Assembly: GCA_951640165.1 (NCBI GenBank)
Contig: OX621256.1
Coordinates: 4,712,001 to 4,776,000 of the forward strand
Length of the DNA: 64,000 nt
Direction of reading: 5' to 3'
From: Pseudoips prasinana
Taxonomy: Eukaryota; Arthropoda; Insecta; Lepidoptera; Nolidae
In this document: positions 23,854 through 34,712 of the stretch, piece by piece
How positions within the stretch are numbered: position 1 is the first letter of the stretch
Layout of the letters: each line of letters starts with the position of its first letter
Translations under genes and position numbers: made by a program
The notes under the pieces: generated by a model
The model's input: the letters and a program-made list of their open reading frames with translations, nothing else
The model's database searches: none
Told to the model about the DNA's origin: nothing

Positions 23854-24167
23854 TCTATACATACAAATAAATAAAATTGAAGTGTCTGTTTGTAATATTG
23901 AAATAACCGATTTTTACTACATAAATATGAATATATATACGGTACATACACCAAATTAACATTTTTAAAATTTTTGTCTGTCTGTCTGTCTGTTTGCTCC
24001 GGCTAATCTCTGAAACGGCTGGACCGATTTTGACGGGACTTTTATTGGCAGGTAGCTGATGTAATAAGGAGTAACTTAGGCTACTTATATTTTAGAAAAA
24101 GTCATTTATTTTACTAAAAAACAAAATAAACTAATTAAGACGCGGACGAAGTCGCGGGCACAGCTAG
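23854..24167 (+). mobile_element. Non-autonomous Helitron, copy 2 of array
   Basis: The same as 22846-23159 displaced by 1008 bp, with identical ends and flanking A and T. Confidence 0.8.
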
Positions 24168-24419
24168 TTTCCAATATAAGCTGACCTGTCATTGTATGGA
24201 AATCTTATACAACGCGAGATCAGCTTATACTGGCAATGTATAGGTTGATGTGTAACCGTCTGTACAATTTCTATGGTACTTGTGGCTCATATCCATAACG
24301 AACAACCGTAGATATGTAATTACTAAAACCATTAACATTATCTATTATTTGATTAAACAACGTTCGTTAGATATCACTACGGGTCGTTGTGCTCATTTGT
24401 GGATAATAAATGAATAGTA

Positions 24420-24533
24420 AAAACCGGCTGAGTGCGAGTCGGACTCGCGCACGAAGGGTTCCATACCATTATCTATAAAAACGTGCAAAAAATTCACGTT
24501 TGTTGTATGGGAGCCCCCTTAAATATTTATTTT
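24420..24533 (+). repeat. Dispersed repeat B, left half
   Basis: Starts aaaccggctgagtgcgagtc and runs to atatttattt, where the BEL element is inserted. The right half resumes at 38271. Comparison with the uninterrupted copy at 1378 shows the break falls between the tatgggag block and the gttttttatt block. The 4-mer attt flanks the insertion on both sides. Confidence 0.6.
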
Positions 24534-24739
24534 TGTTTGAGTGATTGTCAGTGTTTGTGTAAAGATTATGCATTTGTGAGAAAAGAGCGTTTATATTCTA
24601 TTAAATGAATGTAGTTAACTCAGTCGCAATAAAAATATTAACGAGTTCAAATCAGCTTGCAGGGATTTTAAACAGAAAGACGTGTTTGTCTTTCTGTTTA
24701 AAATCCCTGCAAGCTGATTTGAACTTTGTCACCCCAACA
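24534..24739 (+). repeat. BEL 5' LTR with inverted insertion
   Basis: Starts tgtttgagtgattgtcagtg, ends caccccaaca. Matches the 3' LTR except for one region: a 37-bp foldback at 24645-24724 makes it 206 bp against 171. Confidence 0.85.
24645..24724. repeat. Foldback in the 5' LTR, 37-bp arms
   Basis: Arm 24645-24681 is the exact complement of 24688-24724; the 6-nt loop is gtgttt. The 3' LTR has only the right arm, so the left arm was added after integration, when the two LTRs would have matched. Confidence 0.88.
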
Positions 24740-25139
24740 TATGGTCGAATATCGAGCCGGATAGCAGAGCTACTTACAACGTTTCATGCATCGAGTGCAA
24801 CACAAAAGATTCACCAGGTGTCTGACGCGAGAACAAAAGACCTGCATTCCTGAGTTACGAAGTGAAAAATAATAGTGGCTTTATGCGTAAATAATATTCA
24901 AGTTAAATGAACAGATTGAAGCAGATAAGTTTAACATATTTGTTACTGGAAAACGAGTAGGTACCTAAACTAAATAGAAGTTGGAACCTACAAAGTGACT
25001 TGGACGAATTTGGCAGTAGGTATACAACGTGTCACTTAAATAGAAAATATAACTTACACATAGTGAATCAGATCCAGTTGGACGGATTCGGTACTATACA
25101 ACGTGTAACTTAACTACAAATTAAAACTTATCTTAGAAG
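24740..25139 (+). other. BEL leader between 5' LTR and gag
   Basis: It begins tatggtcgaatatcgagcc, the usual position of a primer binding site, though the tRNA could not be identified by eye. The rest is non-coding up to the gag ATG. Confidence 0.45.
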
Positions 25140-26030
25140 ATGTCCACACCGGAGCAATGTTTAATGATATTGGAAGATACAGCATTATTGTTACAAAAAG
25201 CTCAAACTAACTTGAAAAAGTGTCCCAAACAGAGACTTACCAAAGGTTATGTTGAAACACGTATTCAATCAATAACTGAATACTGGAATACTTTTCGTGC
25301 TGCCCATCAAGACCTCGTTAAATGTGTTCCGAAGGAACAAAAGTCTGAAATACCGTACTTTGCCAATGAAGACTACTATATATATGAAGATTTGTATTCT
25401 TGTGTGTTAGCTGATCTACGAGATTTGTTGTCATCCTTTACATATTCAAAGCCCACAGAATTGAGTCAGTCTGTGGCGGGACAAGTTAAGTTGCCCAGAA
25501 TTCACTTGCCAATATTTTCCGGTGATTACGAGGGATGGACTGCATTTAAAGACTTGTTTCTCTCACTAGTACATAATAATACGTCATTGAGTAACGTTCA
25601 ACGACTACATTACTTGAAAAGCAGTGTCACTGGTGATGCCGAAGCCCTCTTAAGGCACATTCAAGTTACTGAAACAAACTATGAACAGGCCTGGAATGCA
25701 CTTAGTTCACGTTATGGAAATAAAAGGCTGATTGTAAATTCGCTTTTTAAGAAATTATTCTATCAACGCAAGATGCCCGCTCAAACTGCCAATTACATAA
25801 AAACATTATTAGATACCACAAATGAATGCCTTGATAGTCTTAAAAACTTGAGCATCTCCATTGACTCTTGGGATCCTTTCATTATATTTCTGGTGGTACA
25901 GAAATTGGATACAGAGTCACATCGAGATTGGGTAGAAAATTCTTCCCAATCTCGATGTGACTCTGTGATGTATAGGCAAATGCCTGTAAAGAAGATATGG
26001 ATACTTTACCTAAATGGAAAGATTTGGTAA
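25140..26030 (+). pseudogene. BEL gag, first part
   Basis: A 296-codon frame from ATG. The N-terminal half is helical; LPRIHLPIFSGDYEGW begins the DUF1759 capsid-like domain typical of Pao gag (W..F...F and YLKSSVTGDAEALL follow). Near residue 257 a 22-bp inverted repeat (25911-25932 and 25945-25966, loop 12 nt) shifts the frame, after which the reading is out of register until 26030. Gag continues in the frame that opens at 25997. Confidence 0.82.
25911..25966. repeat. Foldback in gag, 22-bp arms
   Basis: acagagtcacatcgagattggg at 25911-25932 is followed, after 12 nt, by its exact complement. It coincides with the loss of the gag frame, which suggests the inverted copy is an insertion. Confidence 0.82.
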
Positions 26031-28022
26031 CATTTTTACAAACCAAGTATCGCACTCTTGAACTAGTGTCCCCTCCAACAAAGGAGCGGTATACTCCTAA
26101 AACCCATACTACCGTCCATTTTGCTGACTCAGATGCTGTTAAAATACGAAAGTGTATATTGTGCAACGATAACCACACCTTAAGCCACTGCAAGGAATTT
26201 ACGAAACTGGAACCAACAGAAAGATGTGACGTGGTAAAACAATACAACCTTTGCTTTAATTGCCTGGTTCAAGGTCATTCTGCGATGCGATGTCGATTGA
26301 ATATGAACTGTCGTAGGTGTAATAAACGTCACCATAGCTTAGTACATACCAGCACTCAGTTAAACACACCTATTAAACAAGACGACGCCCAAGTTCACCA
26401 CAGTAATGTTGAGGAAGAAGAACCTTCGAATGCTACCAATCCGGAAGAATCTAACTTCGAGATGTCATCATATTTTTCAACGCACGCTTCTACCGCACTA
26501 CTTGCGACTGCCCTTGTACCAGTTCGGGACGAAACCGGACATACCACTATGTTACGGGCTCTAGTAGATAATGGTTCCCAAGCCACTTTCATCAGCGAGC
26601 GTGCAGCTCAGATACTTCGACTTAAGAAGATTCCAGTTCAGGGTACAATAACAGGAATTGGTTCTACTAGTACGGCAGTAAAACACGCTGCGGAATTAGA
26701 GATTCTATCAACCCATGAAGACAAATTTAAATTGAAAGTGAAGGCTTATATTATGTCAACACGACTCACCACACGGTTACCGTCACAGAAAATACCCACC
26801 TGCAGTTGGCCACATTTAGCGGGATTAGTCCTTGCCGACCCAGGGTTTAGTCATCCGGCACGAATAGACTTACTATTAGGTGTGGAAGTGTGTGCCCAAA
26901 TCTTAAAAGCTGAAATAATCAAGGGACCTCCAGGCACTCCAAGTGCTCAAAATACCAGCCTAGGATGGATCCTTTTTGGAAAGGTAGGCGGTGAACAAAT
27001 AACTGATGATCACACTGTTTTACACCTTAATCTAAATATGAACGACTTATTAAAAACAATGTGGGAATTGGAATCTGATGTCAAGAAGGTATTGACCGCA
27101 GAAGAAAGAAAATGTGAAGAACTATACCAAATAACACATTTCCGAAGAGAAGATGGGCGTTATATTGTCACTTTACCTAAGAAAAGAGACGAAATGTTAT
27201 CAACCCAAGGAGAGACAAGAAAGATAGCCTTACATCGATTGTATCAATTGGAAAGACGTTTTGAGAAGGATAAAGGGTTAAAAACGGAATACGTTAAGGT
27301 AATGGAGGAATATGAAACGATGAATCATATGGAAGGAGTTCCAAGGGAAGATATGAATAATGTAGCTGTATATTTGCCACATCATGCTGTAGTGAAAGAA
27401 GGAAAGGAGACCACACAAGTAAGGGCCGTGTTTAATGCATCTCAAAAGGGAAAGAACAACATATCTTTGAATGACAAACTATTAGTCGGCCCCCAGCTAC
27501 AAGACAATATGAGAAATCTTATAATGAGATGGAGACTACGTAAGGTGTGTTTTGTAGCTGATATCCAAAAAATGTACCGTCAAATTTTAGTTACCAGTGA
27601 AGACCGAGATCTGCTGAGAGTATTGTGGCGTTCAGACATTCACGGGGCTGTAAAGGATTACAGAATGACTAGGGTCACCTTTGGTACAGCATCCGCCCCT
27701 TACCTGGCTGTTAAGACTTAGCAACAAGTAGCGATCGATGAAGGGTCAAGCAGTCCAGAGGCAGCTAAAGTCATAAAGGAAGACTTTTATATGGATGATC
27801 TAATGTCTGGAAACGACACATTAGTTGAAGCTATAAAAACCGCAAAGGAAGTGGACTCTATTCTTAGAAGAGGGGGTTTTGTTCTGCAAAAATGGAGTTC
27901 CAATTCGGCAAAGTTTTTAAAGCAATTTGAGGCATCACAGCGGAGTCGTCATGTAAATTTAGACATCACCATTGACGGTACTATCAGAGCTCTCGGCCTA
28001 AGTTGGAAAGGATATTTTTCAA
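25997..28022 (+). pseudogene. BEL gag end, protease and RT (5' pol)
   Basis: One frame with a single TAG stop at 27719. In order: TLPKWKDLVTFLQTKY (end of gag), two zinc knuckles (C-I-L-C...H....C and CFNCLVQGHSAMRC), a retropepsin-like ALVDNGSQATFI, then the RT with VRAVFNASQKG, FVADIQKMYRQI (first catalytic Asp) and YMDDL (second catalytic pair) at about 27790. DNGS replaces the more common D-S/T-G at the protease site. The frame stops at the LINE insertion near 28022 after LGLSWK. Confidence 0.85.
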
Positions 28023-28056
28023 TAAATAAAATAAAATAAAATAAAATAAAAAAGGT

Positions 28057-28794
28057 TTTTATTCACGTAGACTTCAAAAAAGCGCTTGTAAATAGTCAGA
28101 ACATGTTTGTAGTATTATAGTTGTATACATTATTATTTCTAGTAACATAGATATTAGGTACACATGTATTGATAGTATTAAAACATTAATAAAATTTATT
28201 TTATAACAGCAATGATATTTAGCTAGCTCGAATCAAGTTATTGTCAAGAGATTATGTTTAAGTTTAATTATCTAGTTTAAGTCTAATTATCTAGTTTAAG
28301 TCTAATATTTGTAATACATATTGGCAATGGTTCTGTCTATATTAAGGTGATATTATTATGACGGACCTTGTGTTAATAACGATGGTCGCGCTTTAATGCT
28401 ACCACCGGATCCAATGCGCCCCAACTGAGAAGACCCAGCGAAACAAACTCAGCGGGTGTCTCTACTACCGGTTTCAACACGGCCCAGTTGAGACGCTCCG
28501 GCGAAACATACTCAATGGGGCATATACACGAGATTTGGTCCACTTACTGTAATTATTTAGCAGGCAAACACAATATATGCTCGATCGGTTGTCTGATTAT
28601 TTATTTATTTTAGGTTTAATATATTAGAAAGAGAAAATAAAAACGTCAAAATAAAAGTAACATTAATCATTTTGAGACACAACCAACAGTTCTGAAATTC
28701 GTAGAATATTTAAATAATAGATAGTTTTATTACAGATAGTTCATGTAACATAAAAGATTACTCATGTCTATATGGCTATAAGATCTCCAGCGGA
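28057..28794 (-). other. 3' UTR of the nested LINE
   Basis: Non-coding between the RT stop and the tail. Pieces of it recur at 20205-20490 and 53210-53350 (ccaccggatccaatgcgccc, gacggtcgcgctttaatg), showing the family has several truncated copies nearby. Confidence 0.65.
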
Positions 28795-30849
28795 CTATGT
28801 GCAGGTAGATGCCGACCGCCAAATGTCTTTATCGTCAATGTAATCCTTAGTAGTGTAGTAACCCTTAGCCATAAGTCCATGTTTAATGTGTGACTTAAAC
28901 TTATTATCAGGTAGTTTAGTTATATGAATAGGGAGCTTGTTATAAAACCTAGTACAATTTCCCATGAATGACTTTTTTGTTTTGCTAACTCTAAAGGCTG
29001 GTATAGCTAGTTTGTCCTTATTTCTTGTATTGACATTGTGCAAGTCACTCCGTTTTTTATATTTATCTAAATTTTTCCGCACAAACATTATATTCTGATA
29101 TATGTATTCAGATGGAACAGTAAGTATATTTACCTCTTTAAAAACGCTTCGTAGAGACTCGCGACTGCCTAGATTATAAATAGCTCGGACTGCTCTTTTT
29201 TGCAATACGAAAATAGCACTTATGTCAGCTGCCGAGCCCCACAGCAGAATACCATAGGACATAATGCTATGGAAATAAGCAAAATATACTAGTCTAGCAG
29301 TTGGTTCGTCTGACAATTGTCTGATTTTCTAAACTGCATATGAAGCTGAACTTAATTTGGCAGATAATTTTTCAATATGAGGACCCCATTGTAATTTTGA
29401 GTCCAGTGTTATTCCCAAAAATACGGTCGAAGGAACTAAATCTAAAACTTCCTCGTTAAGTGCAACCGTTGGTTTAATATGAGTCACATTCGGCAATGAG
29501 AATTTGATGCATTTGGTCTTTCCTGCATTCAAAAGATGATTATTTGCCGAAAAGCAATTTGATATGAGGCTGAGAGTTTTATTAGGTTCTATAAGATCCT
29601 TATCTTTCCTACTCACTTTAAATATGAGTGACGTATCATCAGCAAATAGAATTATGTCTGATACTTTCTCTACTAGATATGGGAGATCATTTATATAAAC
29701 TAGAAATAAAAATGGACCCAAAATCGATCCTTGGGGCACCCCCATTTTGACAGAATGTCGTGTTGAATTTACCCCGTCTATTGAAACCAGTTGTTCTCGA
29801 CCTGATAAATAGGACATTACAAGATCAAGAGATGTGCCAGAAATTCCATAGTATTTTAGTTTCACAATGAGCGTATGGTGGTCTACGCAATCGAAAGCCT
29901 TAGAGAGATCGCAGAAAACTCCCAGCGCATCCTGCGAGCCCTCCCAAGCCTCCAATATAGACTTCATTAGTGTACACCCCGCATCCTGAGTAGAACGGCC
30001 CTTTGTAAACCCAAACTGCTTGTCATGCAATATCCCATTCATGTTAAAGTGCGACAACATCTGGCTGAGCATGAGCTTTTCAAATATTTTACTTAACGCT
30101 GGCAGTATAGAGATGGGTCGATAATTTGTGGCATTATTTGAACAACCTGATTTGAAAACAGGTACTACCTTACTGATTTTCATAAGGTCTGGAAAGACGC
30201 CATCACTTACACAGCTATTGAAGATGTTTGCAAGGATGGAAGCAATGTTTTGTATAACTGATTCAATTGCCATTACAGACAGTCCCCATAAATCCTCTGT
30301 GCCCTATTTTTTAATGATCTTAAAAGCTTTTAAAATATCAGCATTTGTAACAAATCGAAAACTGAATTTGGGCACAATTGGTTTAATAGATTGTTTTAAA
30401 AAGATTTCAGCCACATCCGGTGACGACGGGAGGCACTTAGTAGTAACTAGAGGCATATTGGTAAAAAACTCGGCAAAAATGTTGGCAACGGTAAGTTTGT
30501 CTGAAACAAGTTCGTCATTAATATTTAGTTCCACTGTTTGGTCTCTTAATTTTCTTTTACCCGTTTCAGTATTTATTATTTTCCAAGCTGATTTTATCTT
30601 ATTATCGGAGTTTTTTATTTTTCCGCTTATATACAAACATTTAGCTTGGATGCAAACTTTTTTGAAAATTTTTAAAATTGACATCAGATGTATAGGATCT
30701 TCTGTCATACAACTCATATAGGACATCTCTACTCCGTCTAATGCCTTGAGTTGCCCAATTCGTAAATTTTATATTTTTATTGTCAACTTTAATGTTTTTT
30801 ATTTTACAAACTTTATTAAATTCGTTACAAATGCAATTAAATAATATAC
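28795..30849 (-). pseudogene. Nested LINE ORF2, reverse transcriptase domain
   Basis: Frames from 30849 to 28795: [49 protein letters not shown] (first catalytic Asp), MGVPQGSILGPFLFLVYIND, LFADDTSLIF (catalytic pair) and a long C-terminus ending FYNKLPIHITKLPDNKFKSH. Breaks: one frameshift near 30720 and in-frame TAG stops at 30304 and 29329. The clade looks like the CR1/Jockey superfamily; the exact family was not identified. Confidence 0.88.
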
Positions 30850-31126
30850 TGTGAGGAATTTTCAAGATGGGTGATGAGTGACGTCAGACATTGCCTATAT
30901 AAGACCCAGTCGGCCGATGCCTCTCTCTCTTTTCGGGCCCAGACGTCGACGCGTGCGGAAGCTCTGCTGGATTACGTAACGATTTATTTCAAACCTAAGT
31001 GTAGTTTAATGCAGTGATTGTCGTTATAAGTGATTTGTCATAAGAAAATTGTTTGATTTCTAATTATTTATTCTGAAGTGTGAGTAAACCTCTTTTTTTA
31101 TAATAAAATCCTTTTAATTCCTAAAA
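30850..31126 (+). repeat. 5' LTR of the non-autonomous element
   Basis: Starts tgtgaggaattttcaagatg and ends ttttaattcctaaaa, so it lacks the usual CA end. Contains a CRE-like site, a TATA box and an AATAAA. Confidence 0.87.
30879..30902 (+). promoter_or_regulatory. LTR promoter: TGACGTCA plus TATATAA
   Basis: A perfect CRE palindrome TGACGTCA (30879-30886) lies 9 bp before TATATAA (30896-30902); the 3' LTR repeats both at 33662 and 33679. The polyadenylation signal AATAAA is at 31102-31107 in the 5' LTR. The spacing is that of a normal RNA polymerase II core promoter. Confidence 0.65.
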
Positions 31127-32397
31127 TCAGATGTGGGATAAAGAACCCAAGTGCTGCTTGTTGCCATCCAAATTTAATAAGATCTAACCTCGTGTTACTG
31201 TCATTTGTGATTTTCTTAAGACAAATCAACCACGTTGTGTATTTTATGTTATGGTGTTGTGAAATTCCAACGCCGCTGCGTATCTCGTGTAATCGAGTGC
31301 TTAAGGATTGTGATTGGTAGCGTGCGTCAGAAAAAAGTGCGTCTTATAGACCTCGTGGCAGTAGCCCCGACGCCCTACCTGTACACTGCAGTCGAGTTCG
31401 CAATCATAGTCGCGCTCTCAAGTGAATAACCGATCACGTAGGCGTATTTGTTTGTCAAAAACGGGACGATTTCCGTTTACGTTCCTTGAGTGTCTCTCAT
31501 GTAAGTGTGAACCTGAAGTGTCTTCCAAGGCACAATAAAATCTACACCGTACATTCGATACTTTCATTATTAGTTAAGAAATTGTCGAAAGTAATTTTAC
31601 ATCTGTCAAATAAACTAAAAAAAAAATGTGGGTATTTTAGTTATTCAGGCAATTGTTGACGTGATCAGTCTATATTTCAAGTCGTTCGTTTTGATTGGAG
31701 TTCTTCTAATCACTATTGTGGTTTTGCCGAGTGTATTAACTGTGAGCACGGTCTACGAAGTGTACACAAGTGTTTTGTTTTAGTAAATTTTTGTGTTGTG
31801 AGATTTACGTAAGTAGATACAATTTTATTGTTTTGTTTGTGAAATACCGCGATGTATTTCACGTGGCCGATCAAGAATTTCTTTGTAAGGTGGATCCCAT
31901 ATCAGGGCGGGAAAACATTCACTTAGTTTGTCACACGGTAGTTTGCCATAGTCCGGTGAAGCAGTGAAAGTCTCCGAGGCTCACCGATTCGTCATGTTAA
32001 AAAAATAGTTTGCGACGTGTGTTAAGATCTAAGCTCGATCAGTAGTCGTTGTAGTGTTTGATAGCCGTCGCCGGCGCCGCTCAGTACCGTGGGTGCTGTA
32101 GTTGTGGATCACCGCTGAAGAATGGTACTTCAAACGTAAGACTGCGTTTTACGCCTTATGATACTGAGAGGATTGAGTGAGGAACTGAGAAGCCTGTGAT
32201 ACAAGGCATCTACGAAGCTCACTAACTAATATTTGACAGTCTTATAATTTTTTCAATTTAATACTCAATGTGTTATTTGCATTCTACAATGTAAATGAGT
32301 ATTTAAAACCTAGTAGGTATAATAGCAGTGCACGTTCTCAAGCTACTTCTTAGCAGCGGAGTTATCAACATAAGTTTGAAGTCATCCTCTAAAGTTT

Positions 32398-32560
32398 GAC
32401 TGCACGTGTGGCGTAGAGGTTAAGACCGTCTCCTTTTGAATTCCATGTCCCAGGTTCAATCCCGGCACGGGAAATCTATGTGTGTGAACCATAAGTTGTT
32501 GTTGTGAGTCTGAATGTACTTTGTGTACGCCAATTATACGTTCGATGTTTTGTAAAATAC
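32398..32560 (+). repeat. Divergent SINE family D copy
   Basis: gactgcacgtgtggcgtaga (A box) and ccaggttcaatcccggcacg (B box), then tgagtctgaatgtactttgtg and the gttttgtaaaat end. Colinear with 8831-9045 without the poly(A). Confidence 0.6.
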
Positions 32561-33180
32561 AAAGTCAACCAGAGGAGAAAAGTTTCACCAAAGCGTCATA
32601 TAAGCCATCTCAAGACAAGTGAGTTATGGTCAGGTAAGGCCGAGGCCGAGACCCTGTTTGGAGTTTGGTTCCACGTGGTTCAATTTAATTTTACTTCGAT
32701 TTTCATTAAGGCTAACCAAATGAGTTGACGTTTGGTGATGTACACTTTGTCATTAAATTCTCTGACTCCACAGGGAGGTTAGAACCAGAAATTATTGAAC
32801 CCTAGAGTTGTTCGGCATGTTTTCATAGTAAATGTTTAACGTAACCTTTTTAATTTTGTTTCATGTTACACATATGCATAGTGCGAGTGTGTCACTTGCT
32901 GTTTGGATCAAACTGTCGGCGTGACCCAGTGGCTGCCTTCGACGCTGAAGTCCTGAAGCGTCTGATCTGGCAGGCGTGCAACTAGCGCGCGTGGCTGGCT
33001 GGCAGGAAGTCTTTACGTTTTGAGTTTTGTTCCGCAACTTTGGTAATAAGTTTCATCCGAATCATTTAATGTTGTTTCGTTTATAGTACGCTTGGCGTGT
33101 GTGAAGACGTGCGTTCCGTACAGTAAAATCAATGAGTTATAAGTGCTAGTCGCTATGGTACTATGCACTCAGGCGTGTCG

Positions 33181-33325
33181 CTTGGCGTTTGTCGCTGTAA
33201 CCTTGCGTTTGTCGCTATAACTCTGCGTTTGTCGCTATAACTCTGCTTTTGTCGCTATAACTTTGCGTTTGTCGCAATATTTGACTTTCGTCGCTATAAC
33301 TTTACGTTTGTCGCTATAACTTGTT
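33181..33325 (+). repeat. Minisatellite, unit about 21 bp
   Basis: About seven units of the type gcgtttgtcgctataactc, with single changes between units (gctgtaacc, gcttttg, gcaatatttgac). It lies inside the LTR element interior. Confidence 0.75.
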
Positions 33326-33632
33326 CAATTATGAGTATGACAGAAGTTTACAAGAGATGTTTGCATACATTTGAAAGCGAAGTATTTTGAGTGTATTTAT
33401 CTCCGTTACGAGAGTGATTGCCTGTTTGAGTGCCTTGAGTGTGATGTGGATGACTGAATAGGCATCTTTGTGCAGTTGCCATGATAATTAACTGTTTGTG
33501 TTTTATGCAGGTGATGATTCTGATGACGGTGAGCTCTCTAATGCAGTAGGAGCTGGCGATCATAGCTTCGCCGTGTCTCCTGGTGCTGCTGAAGAAGCGC
33601 GGTCGTGGTCGACGCGAAGTCAGGAGAGGCCG

Positions 33633-33909
33633 TGTGAGGAATTTTCAAGATGGGTGATGAGTGACGTCAGACATTGCCTATATAAGACCCAGTCGGCCGA
33701 TGCCTCTCTCTCTTTTCGGGCCCAGACGTCGACGCGTGCGGAAGCTCTGCTGGATTACGTAACGATTTATTTCAAACCTAAGTGTAGTTTAATGCAGTGA
33801 TTGTCGTTATAAGTGATTTGTCATAAGAAAATTGTTTGATTTCTAATTATTTATTCTGAAGTGTGAGTAAACCTCTTTTTTTATAATAAAATCCTTTTAA
33901 TTCCTAAAA
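33633..33909 (+). repeat. 3' LTR of the non-autonomous element
   Basis: Same as 30850-31126 displaced by 2783 bp; no difference found by eye. Confidence 0.87.
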
Positions 33910-34712
33910 ATACTGTACATGTCGTTAGGGTTATTTGAGTTAGATGAAAGATGGCACAAACTAGTCTCTAGGTTGGAATTAACTTCCCTAAGTTAGATTT
34001 TGTGAGTGGCCTACAAGTGATTATTTGCTTTTCTACAGTTATCACATTACTTAGTCTGATCATCTGGCATTTATGATCAGAACGAACACCGCTTACTAAA
34101 CACTTCTCAGCGACTTCAAAATTTGTAATAATGTTATCGATGCAGGTAGCTGATGTTGGTGTGACTCTTGTGGGCTCAGAGAATACACATTGAAGATTAA
34201 AAGACCGAAATAGAGACAAAAACATATTCAATTCAGGTGAAACTGTTAAAATATTTATATTGAAATCACCGCATACAACAATTTTTTTACTACTTTTGAA
34301 TTTCTTAAGAATATCCTCAATTGTGGATGCAAAGAGCTTTAAGTCAGATGATGGTGGTCGATAAACACATAATATGTAATAGAATTGTGTTTCAACACAA
34401 GCTACCTCACACACACGCTCAATAGACATTTGAGAGATATCTTTCCGTTCTTTAAATTGAATTTGGTTCCGTAGAAGTATCAGTACACCCCCACCATCTG
34501 CAGAAGTCCGATTATAAAAACTGGCAACCCTATAGCCACTAACATTAAAAGCCATTTTGTGTGCCCTCAACCAAGTTTCGGTAAAACACAGAATATCTAT
34601 ATGAAATTTTTGACTAAAAAGTTCTACATCTAGTATTTTGCCAGAGAAGCGGTTAATATTTTGATGAGATAAAATTAAAAATTGATCACACTTCTCTGTT
34701 GTCTTACTTAAT
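33910..34712 (-). pseudogene. Nested LINE ORF2, endonuclease domain
   Basis: Apurinic-type endonuclease motifs in order: SHQNIN, CFTETWL, SADGGGVLILL, YRPPSSD, VVCGDFNIN, and RSDHKCQ near the end. A one-base shift after LGKLIPT (about 33968) moves the frame. The shifted frame then runs through the LTR-element target site into the RT portion, joining at MYSILFN across 33910/30849. Confidence 0.8.

Larger units (their letters stand above)
22152..24480. repeat. 1008-bp tandem duplication, 2 copies plus partial
   Basis: Copies start at 22152, 23160 and 24168 (offset 1008 each). Each full unit is 694 bp of unique-looking sequence plus a 314-bp Helitron. The third copy lacks 393 bp (junction at 24225 with shared agct) and has no Helitron; it reads on through ccataccattatc, the empty site. 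Copies 1 and 2 look identical wherever compared. Confidence 0.9.
31127..33632 (+). other. Interior of the non-autonomous LTR element
   Basis: No frame over about 80 codons with domain content, apart from one at 33498-33800 that runs into the 3' LTR and has no family match. Holds a divergent family-D SINE at 32398-32560 and a 21-bp minisatellite at 33181-33325. The primer site after 31126 and the purine tract before 33633 are weak. Confidence 0.6.
30850..33909 (+). mobile_element. Non-autonomous LTR retrotransposon (LARD-like)
   Basis: Two 277-bp direct terminal repeats (30850-31126 and 33633-33909) that look identical base for base. The target duplication is atac (30846-30849 and 33910-33913). 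Removing the element with one atac restores a continuous LINE ORF2 frame. The 2.5-kb interior has no gag or pol frame. Orientation is set by the LTR TATA and AATAAA. Such elements depend on another retrotransposon's proteins. Confidence 0.88.

Noticed and set aside
30128..30721. 197-codon plus-strand frame
   Set aside because: Antisense shadow of the nested LINE reverse transcriptase, whose minus-strand motifs are unmistakable.
33498..33800. 100-codon frame crossing into the 3' LTR as a gene
   Set aside because: It starts in non-coding interior, ends in the LTR and has no recognisable domain.
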